A stretch of 64,000 bases of DNA from Syngnathus acus (taxonomy: Eukaryota > Chordata > Actinopteri > Syngnathiformes > Syngnathidae), in NCBI RefSeq assembly GCF_901709675.1, contig NC_051100.1:5084001-5148000 (forward strand), given 5' to 3'. Under the pieces are notes generated by a model. The model worked only from the letters and a program-made list of their open reading frames with translations. It searched no databases and had not been told where the DNA came from. This document shows positions 40,279 to 62,971 of the stretch, one piece after another. The first letter of the stretch is position 1, and every line of letters starts with the position of its first letter. The position numbers and the translations under genes are program-made.

Positions 40279-42828
40279 TCAGTCTTCCGCTTTGTTCTGC
40301 GGCTTGAAGGCCTGTTTGCGGAGATGAGCCTCGATCTCCTCCCGGAACACCAACATTCCCAGGTAGGAGTGGGAGGCCTCGTTCATGGCTTTGGACTGGA
40401 TGCACATGCGGTACTGTTCCGGAGTCAGCTCGTCGGCGCACTGCTTCTCGTGCCACAGGTGAAAGAGACTGGACACCGGCGTCCGGACCACTATGAGTTC
40501 GCTCCGAAGATACTTCCTGTACAAGTGGACGTCTTCGACACCCCAGCCTTTCACTTCAAGATCGAAACCCCCTAAGAGAGGCAAAACGATTAATTCTGGA
40601 CAAAATCAATAATGAATACATGAAAGATCTTCCCTTACCAATACTTAAGAAATCCGAACGATACTGACACGTCATACCAAAGCCAAAATCTCTCCAAAAA
40701 CCAGCATCCTTCTTGTGGACCTATTTCAAACAGACATTTATAATATAATAAAATATATTTTGTGTCACTAAAGATGAAACTACATTTAGCCATCAATCAA
40801 AAGGTCTTACCAGCTGAAGTTCAACAGGTGGAGCCAGCTCCGAATTTCCATAAACTATGGCAGGATTGTACAGACTAAACACGACTGGATAGAAGACCTT
40901 CTTGTCTGTAAAAAAAATAAAAATAAAAGTTCACTTTCAAATATTACAGAATGATTCAAATGAAAATGCATACTTGGTTCTGCGTGGAGACGACACGTAT
41001 TCAGGAAGTCCAAATTGAAATGAATGTCGACATCGCAGAAAAACATCAGAACATCGCCTTTGTTCCAAGCACGTGCTCCGATATCCAGACCCCGCCCTCG
41101 GGAAAACTCCTCATCCACCGGGATCAGAGTGTAATTAGAAAAATTCTCTTCCCTGGCAAAAAAATAACAAATGATACATTCAACATTGTTTCAAGTGCGT
41201 GACAATGGCTCATTGTAAGTTTAAAAAAAAAAGGACAAACCTTGACATTGTTTCCAGCGATGACTTCACCTCTTGGAGCCCCTCTTTGCCAAAATAAACC
41301 ACTGTGAGGTGAATGCGTTTGTCCTGCCGTACACACACCTCCCTAAGAGCAATCGGTGTTACAAGCGAGCACATGTCAGCAGGAAACAAATGTTCTCACC
41401 TGAAGTTGTCTAAGAACTGTACAAAGGTTTCTGCTCTGCCCGCCAGTGGCACAATGATGTTGATAATCATTGTGGATGCGTCCACGGTGGTGCTCCTGAC
41501 TTTCATCAGTGGACCAAAAGGCCTGAAGAGGGTGACGTGGCGGAAGGTGTTGGACTCCTTTTTCGCAAAGAAGAGCTCGTAAAGTGAGCCTTTGTCCCGC
41601 TCGGTCCGGTACATGCCTGCCAACGCAGAACGAGAGGATAGCACGAAATTAGCGTGTGGATGTGACTGACAGACAATCGTACAAAATCTCCCAATTATTA
41701 TTTGTATCTTACGTAATAACAGCGGTTGCATGACAAACATTTCTTGGCATTTATTCCCTTCACAGGATTCTGGAACATTTAGTTGCTTCAACCGACTGAG
41801 ACATGTCTCTTCATGAATTCCAACGATGGCTTATCCCAACCAATCATGCATGAATAACACGGTTTTAACTCAAATGAATTCATTGTAAATGATAATGATC
41901 TTCCCCGCTGTGGGATGAATAAAGTTCTATGATCATCATCATCATATTGTCCCAAAAGATTTTGACATCATTTTTAGGTTTATTTGATTAAAAACGGCAT
42001 TCCTGGAAAGGAACATCAAATAAAAGTGCTGAGCTTGCATTTGAGGAAAAAAAAAATACAGCAACTGGAACACAGATTTGCACATGGCACACAAGAGGGC
42101 CAAATTGGAAACATTTGTTTGAGTATCACAGGCGGCGCCCATATTGAACAGTTTTCTTTTCCTCACTCCAACATACCTTCCACAAAGTGGCCCTCTTTGT
42201 AGGCTTGCCTATGCACGGGCACGTCATCCTCCACGCCGTCCTCCTCGTCGGGGTTGTTGATTATTTCCAGCGCCGCTTCGATGACCTCCACCAGTTCGTC
42301 TCGGCGATCTTTGCGAACGGGTTTCTCCTCTGGGTGTCGCGTCAGTCCCATCTCCAGCTGGTACACCTTGGATGAGGTGAAGCTCTCAAAAGGCACCAGA
42401 GCGTACTCGCTGGGCAGGCGGGCCCCCGCGTTGACCTCGGCCTTATCGATCTGAGAGTGCAGGTAGTCCAGCAGATCTCCCGGCTCTTGCTCCTTGTTCT
42501 CGGCTAAGCCCTGCGCCTCGGGGAGCTCCTTCTTGTCCTGCAGGAGTTTCAGCTTCTCGCTCATTTCCTGCAGTTCCTGCTTGAGCTGAGCGATCTGCCG
42601 CTTCAGACTGGCGGCACGGTTCAGGTGGCGCTCTTCCTGCTCCTGCAGCAGGGCGTGGTAGTACTCCTTCCCGTAGGGTTCGCCGGCGATGCCGGGCAGG
42701 ACCAGGCTGACGTCGGCCTGAGGGGTGCACTCCAGCAGGTAGGCTAAAAACAGCAGTAGCAGCAGAAGGAAGAGGCCCAGGAAGAGCCAGCGGACCCGGC
42801 CGTGGAGCAGCAACCCCCGTCTGGGCAT
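40279..42828 (-). CDS. csgalnact2: Chondroitin sulfate N-acetylgalactosaminyltransferase 2 (Csgalnact2), 7 coding exons
   Basis: Golgi type II membrane enzyme that adds GalNAc to start and extend chondroitin chains. Exons in coding order: 42828-42177, 41616-41400, 41342-41241, 41152-40974, 40905-40811, 40720-40639, 40571-40279; the frame closes to 539 residues (human 542). In order: a short cytoplasmic tail (MPRRG), a membrane anchor at about 13-32, a coiled-coil stem ([19 protein letters not shown]), then a GT7/GT31-like catalytic domain with [27 protein letters not shown], metal-binding DVD at 364-366 (FFCDVDI) and [14 protein letters not shown] at 451-464. In mammals the last motif reads GWGGEDV, so Val454 replaces a Gly. 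The start was chosen at the conserved MPRRG; the frame is open 23 codons further upstream. csgalnact2 next to ret is normal vertebrate synteny. Confidence 0.95.
41880..41947 (+). mobile_element. L2-type LINE 3' tail remnant in csgalnact2 intron 1
   Basis: CTTCCCCGCTGTGGGATGAA followed by TAAAGTTCTATG and then (ATC)n is the usual 3' end of an L2/Rex-type LINE in fish. Only the tail is recognisable. Intron 1 of csgalnact2 (41617-42176) is long mainly because of this insertion. Confidence 0.55.
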
Positions 42829-45222
42829 CGCGCTCTCATACAAGCAACGGCTGAACAGTCGGCATTCCCTTCCCTTCCCTTCCCCTCCCTCCCTCACATC
42901 ACTTTAGACACAATTGCACAAGAGACATTTTAAATTTCTTTTCTTGCAAGACATTTTAAGAATAAATGGGTGGAAAATTAATTTTGGTCTGGAATTTTTG
43001 GATCTTTTGGTAAAATATTCCCCATGTGAATCCATCTGATTGTCACCTACGGATGAGAAAAGAAAAATGGTGATTAGAATGTGCTTCACCATCATGGGCC
43101 AGTCACTGGGCAACAATTTTTTTTTTAATCTGAGATGCAAGTAAATGCTGCTGGATGCATTTTTTTTTGCCGCTGATTCCGAATCCGAATAATAATTAAC
43201 AATGACAATAATAAATATTTAATTATTAGGTTTAGCAACACTTGGATTTTTTTTTCCCGATAGCTAAAAGTTCTAACTCATGTCATATTCATATCACACA
43301 AGCTTTTATGACAAACTTAAAAATAAATAGACTAATATGCCAGTAAACAAAGAAAAGTCGTTTTTGAAATCAGGGTTAAAAATGCATTTAGGAACATCTC
43401 TTGTTGCGTTTGGAGGGAATATATTTAAAAGAGGATGATTTATGTCACCTACCACATGAGACACAAACAGGCTGACGCCAGTTACATAAGTCAAACTGCA
43501 CCACAAGGCTCCAAAATTAACAAGAAAAAAAACTGTCCTGCTACTTCCTGTGAAATAACTAGTTTAAAAAATAAATAAAAGCAAAATACTCATCCTGAGA
43601 TAACAAAATAAGTGAGCCACAACATTATGACCAAGCTTTGCAGTAGAACTGCATCATATAATAAGAGCCGTGTCTCATTTTTTGGAGTTATGAAAGTGCA
43701 TTATATTGAAGTTTTCAATTCGGCTTTTCACTTTTTAGGCTTGAAGGTCAGTGCTGCAATTCTTCTAACCTGACAGCTTTGGTCGTTACCTGGCTTTTAA
43801 ATCAGTCACACCGCTACAATGAAAAGCAGCAGGGTGCAAGACGAGCTCACCATTGTAATTCTTATGTACAGCTTGATGATGCAATCACCTTGAATGTCCT
43901 TGATTTTTTATTTTTTTTTTAAAGTATATTAAGATTACAGTTTTGAAAGTTGAGTTATATTGTCAGTATTTTTTTCATGTAAGCTGCAAGTAGTTCTTGG
44001 CTATTGGCCTGACTTTAAGTTCCCATGATGAACAGGTTGCCAGCAAATTGCAGGGCAATTTTGGAATGTGGGAGCAAGCAGGCAGAAATACAATCGCACA
44101 AACTTGGCGATAATTTACGAAATCCTCAGAGGAGGGAACGCCAAACCTCAGAACTGTGAGATTGACAAGCAGCCACATAATGATATCTTAAAGAAAATTC
44201 TGGCTTTCGACACAGAGCAAATGAGATGACCATGTTTCATTAAGACTTGTGTGGCTTTTCTCCAATTAGTGAGAGCTCTTCCCATATCCCAAAAACATGC
44301 ATGTTAGTTATACACTTGAAATTGTCAATGGCTGTGACTAGTCCAGGGTGTAACCTGCTCCACCTTATAAAGGACAAGCACTATAGAAAATGGATGATGG
44401 ATGGGCTTCAGTCAAGTCATTCATTAACTGTACAAAAGTAAATATATTTTTTAAACATGAGGCAGCGTGAGATCAAAAGCTGTAATAACTCTGTTGATCT
44501 GTTTATAAAAGACAAATTGAATTATCAATTATTTTTGTCAACAATTATTCTGAACTCTCTAAACCGGAAGTCGACCAGGTTATGCTGTTAGCTTAGCGAC
44601 ATTGGGTTATCTCTACGGTTTCCCGTTATTTGTCCGTTTTTAAAACGTCCCGCAAGGAAGGTTTGTCGTGCAAACCCAAATACTACTCACGTCATCATGC
44701 CCGTGTCCTTCGCGGTTTGCTCTTGAAGGAGGAGGTTGGGAGCGAAGCGCACAGCGACAGGCAGCTTGTGTTGCAAAATGCCACGGAGCAAAAAGAAAAG
44801 AGTGGGTCGGCATCTACTTCCGGTCCGCACAAGCCAATAGAGTTCAATCACGTCACTAAACACGTTGACGCTCCTAAGAACAAAATATTTATCGCTCCAA
44901 AAACAAAAAAAATAACCAAGTTAAATTGCCGCCCAAGCACCTAAATACATTCATGCAAGGAGAGTCCTGCACTGATATTGTTTCGCTTTTGTTTTAATTA
45001 TTTGCTGACAAGGATCAACAGAATATAAAAGTTCTCTGAATGGATTCCTGTGAATGATTAATTTCCCTTTAGGAAACAGCCAGTTTTGAATTACAAAATG
45101 TGTGGAATTAATTCTACATACTGTTGTGTGGAGGAAGTACGTATTCCTGAATTCTGTACCATATGCTATTCGCTTGTGAGCTGCTCCATAAACCATATAC
45201 ATACCTTCCAAGCAATCTAGGT
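42829..45222. other. Upstream region of csgalnact2, towards ret
   Basis: The AT-rich interval upstream of csgalnact2 should include its promoter and any noncoding first exon. No coding exon is firmly supported. A CCGGAAGT motif at 44564-44571 is followed by an unusual open frame (listed separately). Confidence 0.5.
44564..44943 (+). other. ETS motif followed by an unexplained open frame without ATG
   Basis: CCGGAAGT at 44564-44571 is an ETS-family site typical of housekeeping promoters. From 44597 to the stop at 44941-44943 one frame stays open for about 115 codons but has no Met. The predicted peptide is Lys/Ser-rich (examples: RHHARVLRGLLLKEEVG, APKTKKITKLN). It could be an exon of an unrecognised gene whose start lies in another exon, a retrocopy, or chance. 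I do not recognise a family. The ATGs in other frames give peptides of 20 residues or fewer. Confidence 0.3.
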
Positions 45223-45242
45223 GAGAGTTCCATAGTGTAGTG
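45223..45242 (+). pseudogene. 5' half of a split tRNA-like sequence
   Basis: AGTTCCATAGTGTAGTG matches the start of a tRNA-Gln type gene (acceptor strand, box 8-9, start of D-arm). It stops where the MITE begins. Its other half is at 45746-45799 after the MITE and the duplicated target site GTATAGTG. The mature-like cloverleaf is no longer well paired, so this is a tRNA pseudogene or the tRNA-derived head of a SINE. Confidence 0.55.
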
Positions 45243-45737
45243 CAATGGGTGGGAAATTCCGGTCCTCGAGGGCCGGTGTCCTAGTCAAGTCAAGTCAAGT
45301 CAAGTTTATTTGTATAGCCCTAAATCACAAGCAGTCTCAAAGGGCTTCACATAGACAAACAATTGACAATTATTCTCAAAGCATCCCCTGATCTTAAGCT
45401 CCCAAAAGGGCAAGGAAAAACTACCAGGGAGAAAATGAGAAACCTTGAGAAGGAACCACAGATTCAATATCACCAGGCTACAATGGATGCACATAAAATA
45501 TGAAAATCAATGAAAAAGTGGATGTCAACGCGAAGAGCTGTCGGAGGGAGGTGCCCTCGATTGTCCTGGCAGTCCTGCATGTTTTATAGGTCTCCTTGCT
45601 GCAGCCCACCTGATTCAAATGATCAGGATTGTTATCCAGCTTCTGCAGACCTTGCTAATTATCTGACCATTTGAATCAGGTTGACATAGGAAACATGCAG
45701 GACACCCGCCCTCAAAGCTCAGAATTGCCCACCCCTG
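45243..45737. mobile_element. hAT-type foldback MITE with 8-bp target duplication
   Basis: The ends are inverted repeats: left GGTGGGAAATTCCGGTCC and CTCGAGGGCCGGTGTCCT, right AGGACACCCGCCCTC and GAATTGCCCACCCCTG. Flanks are GTGTAGTG (45235-45242) and GTATAGTG (45738-45745), an 8-bp target duplication with one change, diagnostic of hAT elements. The interior is a palindrome around CTGATTCAAATGATCAG and CTGACCATTTGAATCAGG, as in a foldback element widespread in teleosts. It is interrupted by another repeat at 45283-45571. Confidence 0.8.
45283..45571 (+). mobile_element. Repeat inserted inside the MITE
   Basis: The insert begins with four CAAGT units, then TTTATTTGTATAGCCCTAAA, CAAAGGGCTTCACATAG and CCTTGAGAAGGAACCACAG. 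This is a short interspersed family common in percomorph fish. It is flanked by GTCCT on both sides (45278-45282 and 45572-45576), which reads as a 5-bp target duplication. Removing it restores the MITE sequence GGTGTCCTGCATG. Confidence 0.75.
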
Positions 45738-45745
45738 GTATAGTG

Positions 45746-45799
45746 GTTAGTACTCTGGACTCTTGCCCCAGTGACCTGAGTTCAAATCCTGGTTTGACC
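45746..45799 (+). pseudogene. 3' half of a split tRNA-like sequence
   Basis: GTTAGTACTCTGGACTCTTG, then CCCCAG and GAGTTCAAATCCTGG, matches the D-arm end, anticodon arm and T-arm (B-box GTTCAAATC) of a tRNA-Gln-like gene. The anticodon loop CTCTTGC would give CTT by position, not a Gln anticodon. The T-stem and acceptor stem pair poorly, so it is not a working tRNA gene. Confidence 0.6.
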
Positions 45800-46084
45800 T
45801 GAAATATTTTATCATGGAAACATTTGCAACACAGTTACTCATGTGCTGCCCCATAAAACCATACTAAAGGTGAGGGGTAGGGTTAGGGGTTGGGGACCAC
45901 TGGCATATACTATATTATTATGGCAGACATCTTGCTTCCAACAACTGGGGCAAGATACAAGAAAGAACATGATGTCACAGAGTACAAACATCACCCCACT
46001 CCTAACTGAATGAGAGGCCTGGTCCTGAGGTCTGCCAAACAATACTATTTCATTAAGGAAATATTGACATTTTTTCAAATTATT

Positions 46085-46290
46085 TGGGGCAATTTAATCA
46101 TTAAATCACAGCAGGGGTTGTATTTTCCTGATATCGCTTGGGACACTGCCAGCAGCATTGTGACCTTCTACCGCTTGGCCATTGAGAGCATTGTGACCTA
46201 TTGCATCACAATATGGTTCTCCAACTGCATTCAGGAGAATGTAAGAGGCTCTAGAGTTGTTTTCATGCAATATATTTAGTAGAAGGTTTT
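46085..46290 (+). mobile_element. LINE reverse-transcriptase C-terminal fragment (candidate)
   Basis: One frame reads VTFYRLAIESIVTYCITIWF and SNCIQENVRG. This is close to the conserved segment near the end of fish LINE reverse transcriptases (FYRxxIESILTYCIxxWYGNC). The fragment is about 200 bases and is not open over a full domain. It lies downstream of ret, in a region with other transposon remnants. Confidence 0.5.
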
Positions 46291-47030
46291 CAAGGTCTTT
46301 GTCTAAAAAAAAAAGCACTCTGAATTATGTTTATTTTTTATTGTTTATTAACTGTAACATAATCAAAATAAAAAATTGCAATGATAACACTCATCAGTTT
46401 ACATATTTTGCCATAATTTGCATTAAGTCATCAAACAAAAGTAGCACTGATTTACTGACATTTATATCATTAAAAAAAAATAATCATAATAAAAATAAGA
46501 AGTCAGTTACACCCCTGTTTGGAAATATTTCTGAAACATCATGTGGGGAAAACAGAAAATTGGTCTTTGGGCACATTAAGGAGCGCAGTCCTCCAAAGTA
46601 AAAACGTCTTGTCCACGCAGTTCCAGCTGTCTACAGCAGATGATGGTAAAGGTGTCCCCTTTAATTCCTGGGCTGGAACATTTATATCTTCACAGTAGCA
46701 CACTAACATTTGGAGGCTATTGTCGAAGCGGCACAGGCACTTAAAAGACGCTGACGTACAATCTGGTACAACAGTCATGCAGTGATACAACGTGGCTGAC
46801 ATGACTGTGAGGTAATAATTAATATACACAAGAGCTGAATAAAACATGGCCTACTTTGATCCAGCAAGTTTCACGGCAAAAAAACCCCAGAAGATCCCAG
46901 TTTTAGTACCCGTGCAACAGAAATAAAAGGGAACCAACTTTAGCATCAAATTGTATATATATACAGTCTTATAGAAATATACACATCTACCAACACATCT
47001 TTTCTACAATGTGGATTTGTCTTGTCACAT
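46291..47030 (-). other. ret 3' UTR region
   Basis: Sequence downstream of the RET51 stop on the minus strand. TTTATT hexamers at 46330-46335, 46337-46342 and 46344-46349 read as AATAAA about 690 bases after the stop and may be the poly-A signals. The open frame at 46539-46847 is not similar to a known protein and is treated as chance. Confidence 0.45.
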
Positions 47031-59556
<12,526 letters not shown>

Positions 59557-60473
59557 CAACCATAAGTGAAAGTTGATGCATGCAAAGGCAATTCACACAC
59601 TGTGGAACTATTATAATTAAAAAAAAAAGATAGAATGAAAAGCAACCAGCGCGCGTGTCCCGCCTGGCCGCCGCTCCGAGTCGTGCGTATCCGTGGATCC
59701 AGCGGTGCGGTGCGCTGCGGTGCGTTCAGGCTCCAAGTGGCTGCAAGAGCTGCTGGGCGGAACGGCTGCGAGGTGCGTGGGGGGAGGAGTGGTTGGTGGT
59801 GCTCAGCTCACTGCCTCATTGCCCACGCGGCTTCTGCAACAGTGGGCGGCGAAGCATCTACAGGAAATTTAAGAGCAGTGGGTCAGTCATCTCATTAACA
59901 CGCGGCAAGGAGGAAATAATGAATAATAACCATTACATACGTTTAAGCTATTAAGAAAGGTGCAGTAGAAAAAAAAAAGTGCCTGCATGGGCGTGAATTA
60001 AAAAAAAAAATCGACCTGTTCATGCCTAAACTGTTGCTATTATAATCGGAAAATTAATCTAGTGAGATCTCATTCCATTGCTTTAGTTTTCATATTTTTT
60101 TTCTCATTCCACTGTTTCAGTTTTAATATTTTTTAATGCCTTTTTATGGGATTTGCTGGATAATTTGGGTTAGAAATAAGAAGGATGCCCTTATCCCCAA
60201 GCTCTTTTTGTTGGCCACAAATTAATAACCAAAAACTTCCAATTGAGTCGCTGCTCGGCTTTCATTTGATTGGTCACCCAAGTCTCTTCATTGTTTTGGC
60301 TCTGTTAAAATCCATACCAGTTCTCTAACTATGTCAATCAAAATTAAGTATGAATAATCAAATATTGTAAATATACGCCAGTCATACACGCTATCATAAC
60401 ATGGTGGCCAGTCACGGAAATAACAACTTGTTAAATGCTACCTTTAGGCTTTTCCCTGCTCAGGAGTGTTTTG

Positions 60474-60502
60474 AGTGTGTGTGCATGTGTGTGTGTGTGT
60501 GT
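60474..60502. repeat. (GT)n microsatellite
   Basis: GTGTGT tract with one CA interruption in the region upstream of ret. Confidence 0.85.
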
Positions 60503-62375
60503 GACTGGATAGTGTGGAGTGATGCATTGCTGCTGCCTTAGGGCAGGACACCAGTCAGTCACACAGCATTTACTTTGCAAGCAATGTCTAAATGCAACTG
60601 CATGTCACAACTTCTCAGGAGCCTTCACTTACATTTAATAGTTGTTCATGGTTTAATAAATCATCAAATGGAGGGAAACATGGAAGTGACAACTATACAT
60701 TTGTGCAGGATTTCATCATTTGGAATCACCGCTGAGCATTTGAATATGTATATTTACATGTACATCCTGTTGGCGCTATCGAGGGATGTAAGAGAGCATT
60801 ACGTGATATAGGAGTCCAGAGAAGGCACCATTAGAACATTGGATAAAGTTTCCACATGACAGACTATAGCTGTCTTGAGACGTATGCATAACGAGAATCA
60901 ATAGGAGCAAGGGAGTGTGGTGGTTCAGACATGCTATGTCAAACCACAAGAAGCGTCTTATTTAAAGCTGGCATGGCGTTACATTTGAAGTCATCGCATT
61001 TCAAAATTTACTCTTTTAAAAGCATCCAATGCTCTATTATCAGTTCACAGTTACATGCTAATTGTGCTTGATTTTTTTTCAAGTGCAGCTTCAACATTAA
61101 AAAAAAATAAAAATCTTACAACATGGTTGAAATTATAATCATTATTTTCTTCCCAAATCAGAACAATTGACAATGTAATGCATTTGCAATGCTGGCAGAG
61201 CAGTTTAAGAAACGCCTAATGGACTTTGAGTCTTAGTCAAGAACCCAGAGTGACCCTACTGAGAGTGGAGCAACCAGCAGAATCACGTCACCGTATTTAT
61301 TATTAAAGTATGTACACACCACCAAAAGTGATCATGGGGAGACAAGAGGAGGATTTCTGCATGGTGGGAATAATGGAGGAACATAATGATCTGGGAGTAG
61401 TAAAAATTGTTTGTGTATGCTAATAAATTTGTGTTTTGATGGGATAGAGCACACACATAGCTGTTAATAAGCAACCAGGGTGTGTGGTGTGTAAGAACCT
61501 GACAGTCTGTAGGTGTCCAGCCACATCGGCAGGTGTTCCACCACATTTCTTCATCTAATCTATGCAGAGGCTCAGCCATGGCTTTGTTGCTGTCCTCTGA
61601 TATATCACATTTAATTTCCTTGATTCTCCAACAGGATGAGTGTGAGCCGAGAGGTGTCCATCCCATTAATGTGAGTTGTGCGTCTTGACCCCTATTAAAG
61701 TATTGTCACTCAAACGGGCAGGTGGCACACACACACACAAAGAAAAAGGGGCGTGTCCATGGCAACAGACCTATAATGGCTGTGACCTGGTATGCGCTAG
61801 AATCACTTGGTCTAATTTGTTAAGTACCACCTCACTATATTTGATTTAATCACTGTAATTAATTCACAAGTTACTTGCATTTCCTGCACTCAACAGGAGC
61901 ACCAATATTTAGTCACAATGGAATCTATTTTTTTTAAGCCATATTTGTTCATTTAAACTCCATGACTCACTAGCAGATGTGATTTCATTAAATTACGAAA
62001 AATTGTAGGTAAGTACAATAAAAGATTTTGTTGCTATGGAACTAAATAGAATGGTACTAAAACGGTCTATAGATAATATACGAAAATATTTGGGTTTTAA
62101 TTTTTAATGACCAAGTCGTCAATAATTACATCAAAGTGTAGCTGTTTACATTTGACAACCAATCAGCAGAACTTATTTGAAAAGTCTTTTTATGTACATA
62201 GTTGTTTACTTATTGTCTTAAAAAAAGTTGAAAAACCAATTATTATATTTGATCAATTTGGATGACAATGAAATATCCAAATATGTATGCAGACAAGTTT
62301 GGCGAATCTCCATTACAGACAACAAAAGTTCATGATTTGACTTGCACAAAATAGAGAATTCAATATCCTCTAAAT

Positions 62376-62580
62376 CAGGGGCGTCAAACTCATTTTTGTC
62401 GCGGGTTGCATCGCAGTCATAAAAAGATGAATGGTAAAAAAAAATTGCTAGCAATATTGTTATTTTTTCAAAGTAAAGACAATTTGTAATTTTAGTAGTG
62501 ACACAATTTGTCTTTGCGGGCCACATAAAATGATGTGGCGGGCCGTATCTGGCCCCCGGGCCTTGATTTTGACACCTATG
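62376..62580. mobile_element. hAT-type MITE beside hgsnat
   Basis: It begins CAGGGGCGTCAAACTCATTT and ends CTTGATTTTGACACCTATG, giving short inverted ends (GTCAAA and TTTGAC). CTCTAAAT flanks it at 62368-62375 and again two bases beyond the right end at 62583-62590, suggesting an 8-bp target duplication. The interior TTGTCGCGGGTTGCATCGCA and GCGGGCCGTATCTGGCCCCC are typical of a MITE common in teleosts. It lies just past the hgsnat stop codon, in its presumed 3' UTR. Confidence 0.75.
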
Positions 62581-62592
62581 CTCTCTAAATCG

Positions 62593-62971
62593 TCAAATTT
62601 TGAGAAAGAATTTCTTTCTGTAGAGCAGGTAGGCAATGAGCACCCACAATGCAGTTCCCCACAGGCTTTGGAAGAGCCACTCCCAGTGGTTTTCCTGGAA
62701 CTGCATCTCCCAGCTGAAGGGGAAGTAGAAACCCAGGAGAGAGTGTCCCACGTACACCAAGATGGAGTTCATTCCTGAGGCGGACACAGCACAGCCTTAT
62801 GTGTTTTAAAGGAAAAATCCACCATTTGTCAACACAATGAGCCTTGCGGGTGAGCTACCTGGATATACGAACGGTTGTCCGCCCCACCAGCCCATAACAT
62901 CCGTGACAAAATACATGGCTGCCAGCAACAGGAAGGAGAGACAGCCCATACACGTCACGTAGGACAATGAC
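62593..62971 (-). CDS. hgsnat: Heparan-alpha-glucosaminide N-acetyltransferase (Hgsnat), last two exons only
   Basis: Lysosomal multi-pass membrane enzyme that acetylates terminal glucosamine of heparan sulfate using cytosolic acetyl-CoA. Two exons are visible: 62971-62859 and 62774-62593. They encode [38 protein letters not shown] and [20 protein letters not shown], ending [19 protein letters not shown]. This matches the last two membrane segments of HGSNAT, including the conserved [11 protein letters not shown] and the C-terminal YRKK-F-KI. The phases join in frame, and the upstream exon must end with two bases of a codon. No earlier exon is found up to 64000, so the rest lies beyond the window. 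Confidence 0.9.

Larger units (their letters stand above)
59557..62592. other. Region upstream of ret, towards hgsnat
   Basis: The first 300 bases upstream of ret exon 1 are GC-rich with many CpG and probably hold the promoter and 5' UTR. The rest is AT-rich, with a (GT)n tract at about 60474-60502. A MITE lies at 62376-62580. The open frames at 59635-59898 and 61283-61666 do not resemble proteins. No gene is supported here. Confidence 0.5.

Noticed and set aside
45278-45310. CAAGT tandem units as a possible CRISPR-like or satellite array
   Set aside because: There are only four short units, and they are the variable start of a known type of fish interspersed repeat. No CRISPR is expected or seen in this eukaryotic window.
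46539-46847. Minus-strand open frame of 102 codons downstream of ret
   Set aside because: It falls in the ret 3' UTR, with no similarity to proteins and no initiation context of note.
59635-59898. Plus-strand open frame of 87 codons upstream of ret
   Set aside because: It lies in the GC-rich ret promoter/5' UTR region, where long open frames arise by composition. The peptide has no recognisable domain.
61283-61666. Minus-strand open frame of 127 codons between ret and hgsnat
   Set aside because: The peptide is low in structure, rich in His/Cys/Trp from AT-rich and repeat-like DNA, and matches no family I know. No splice or promoter context supports it.
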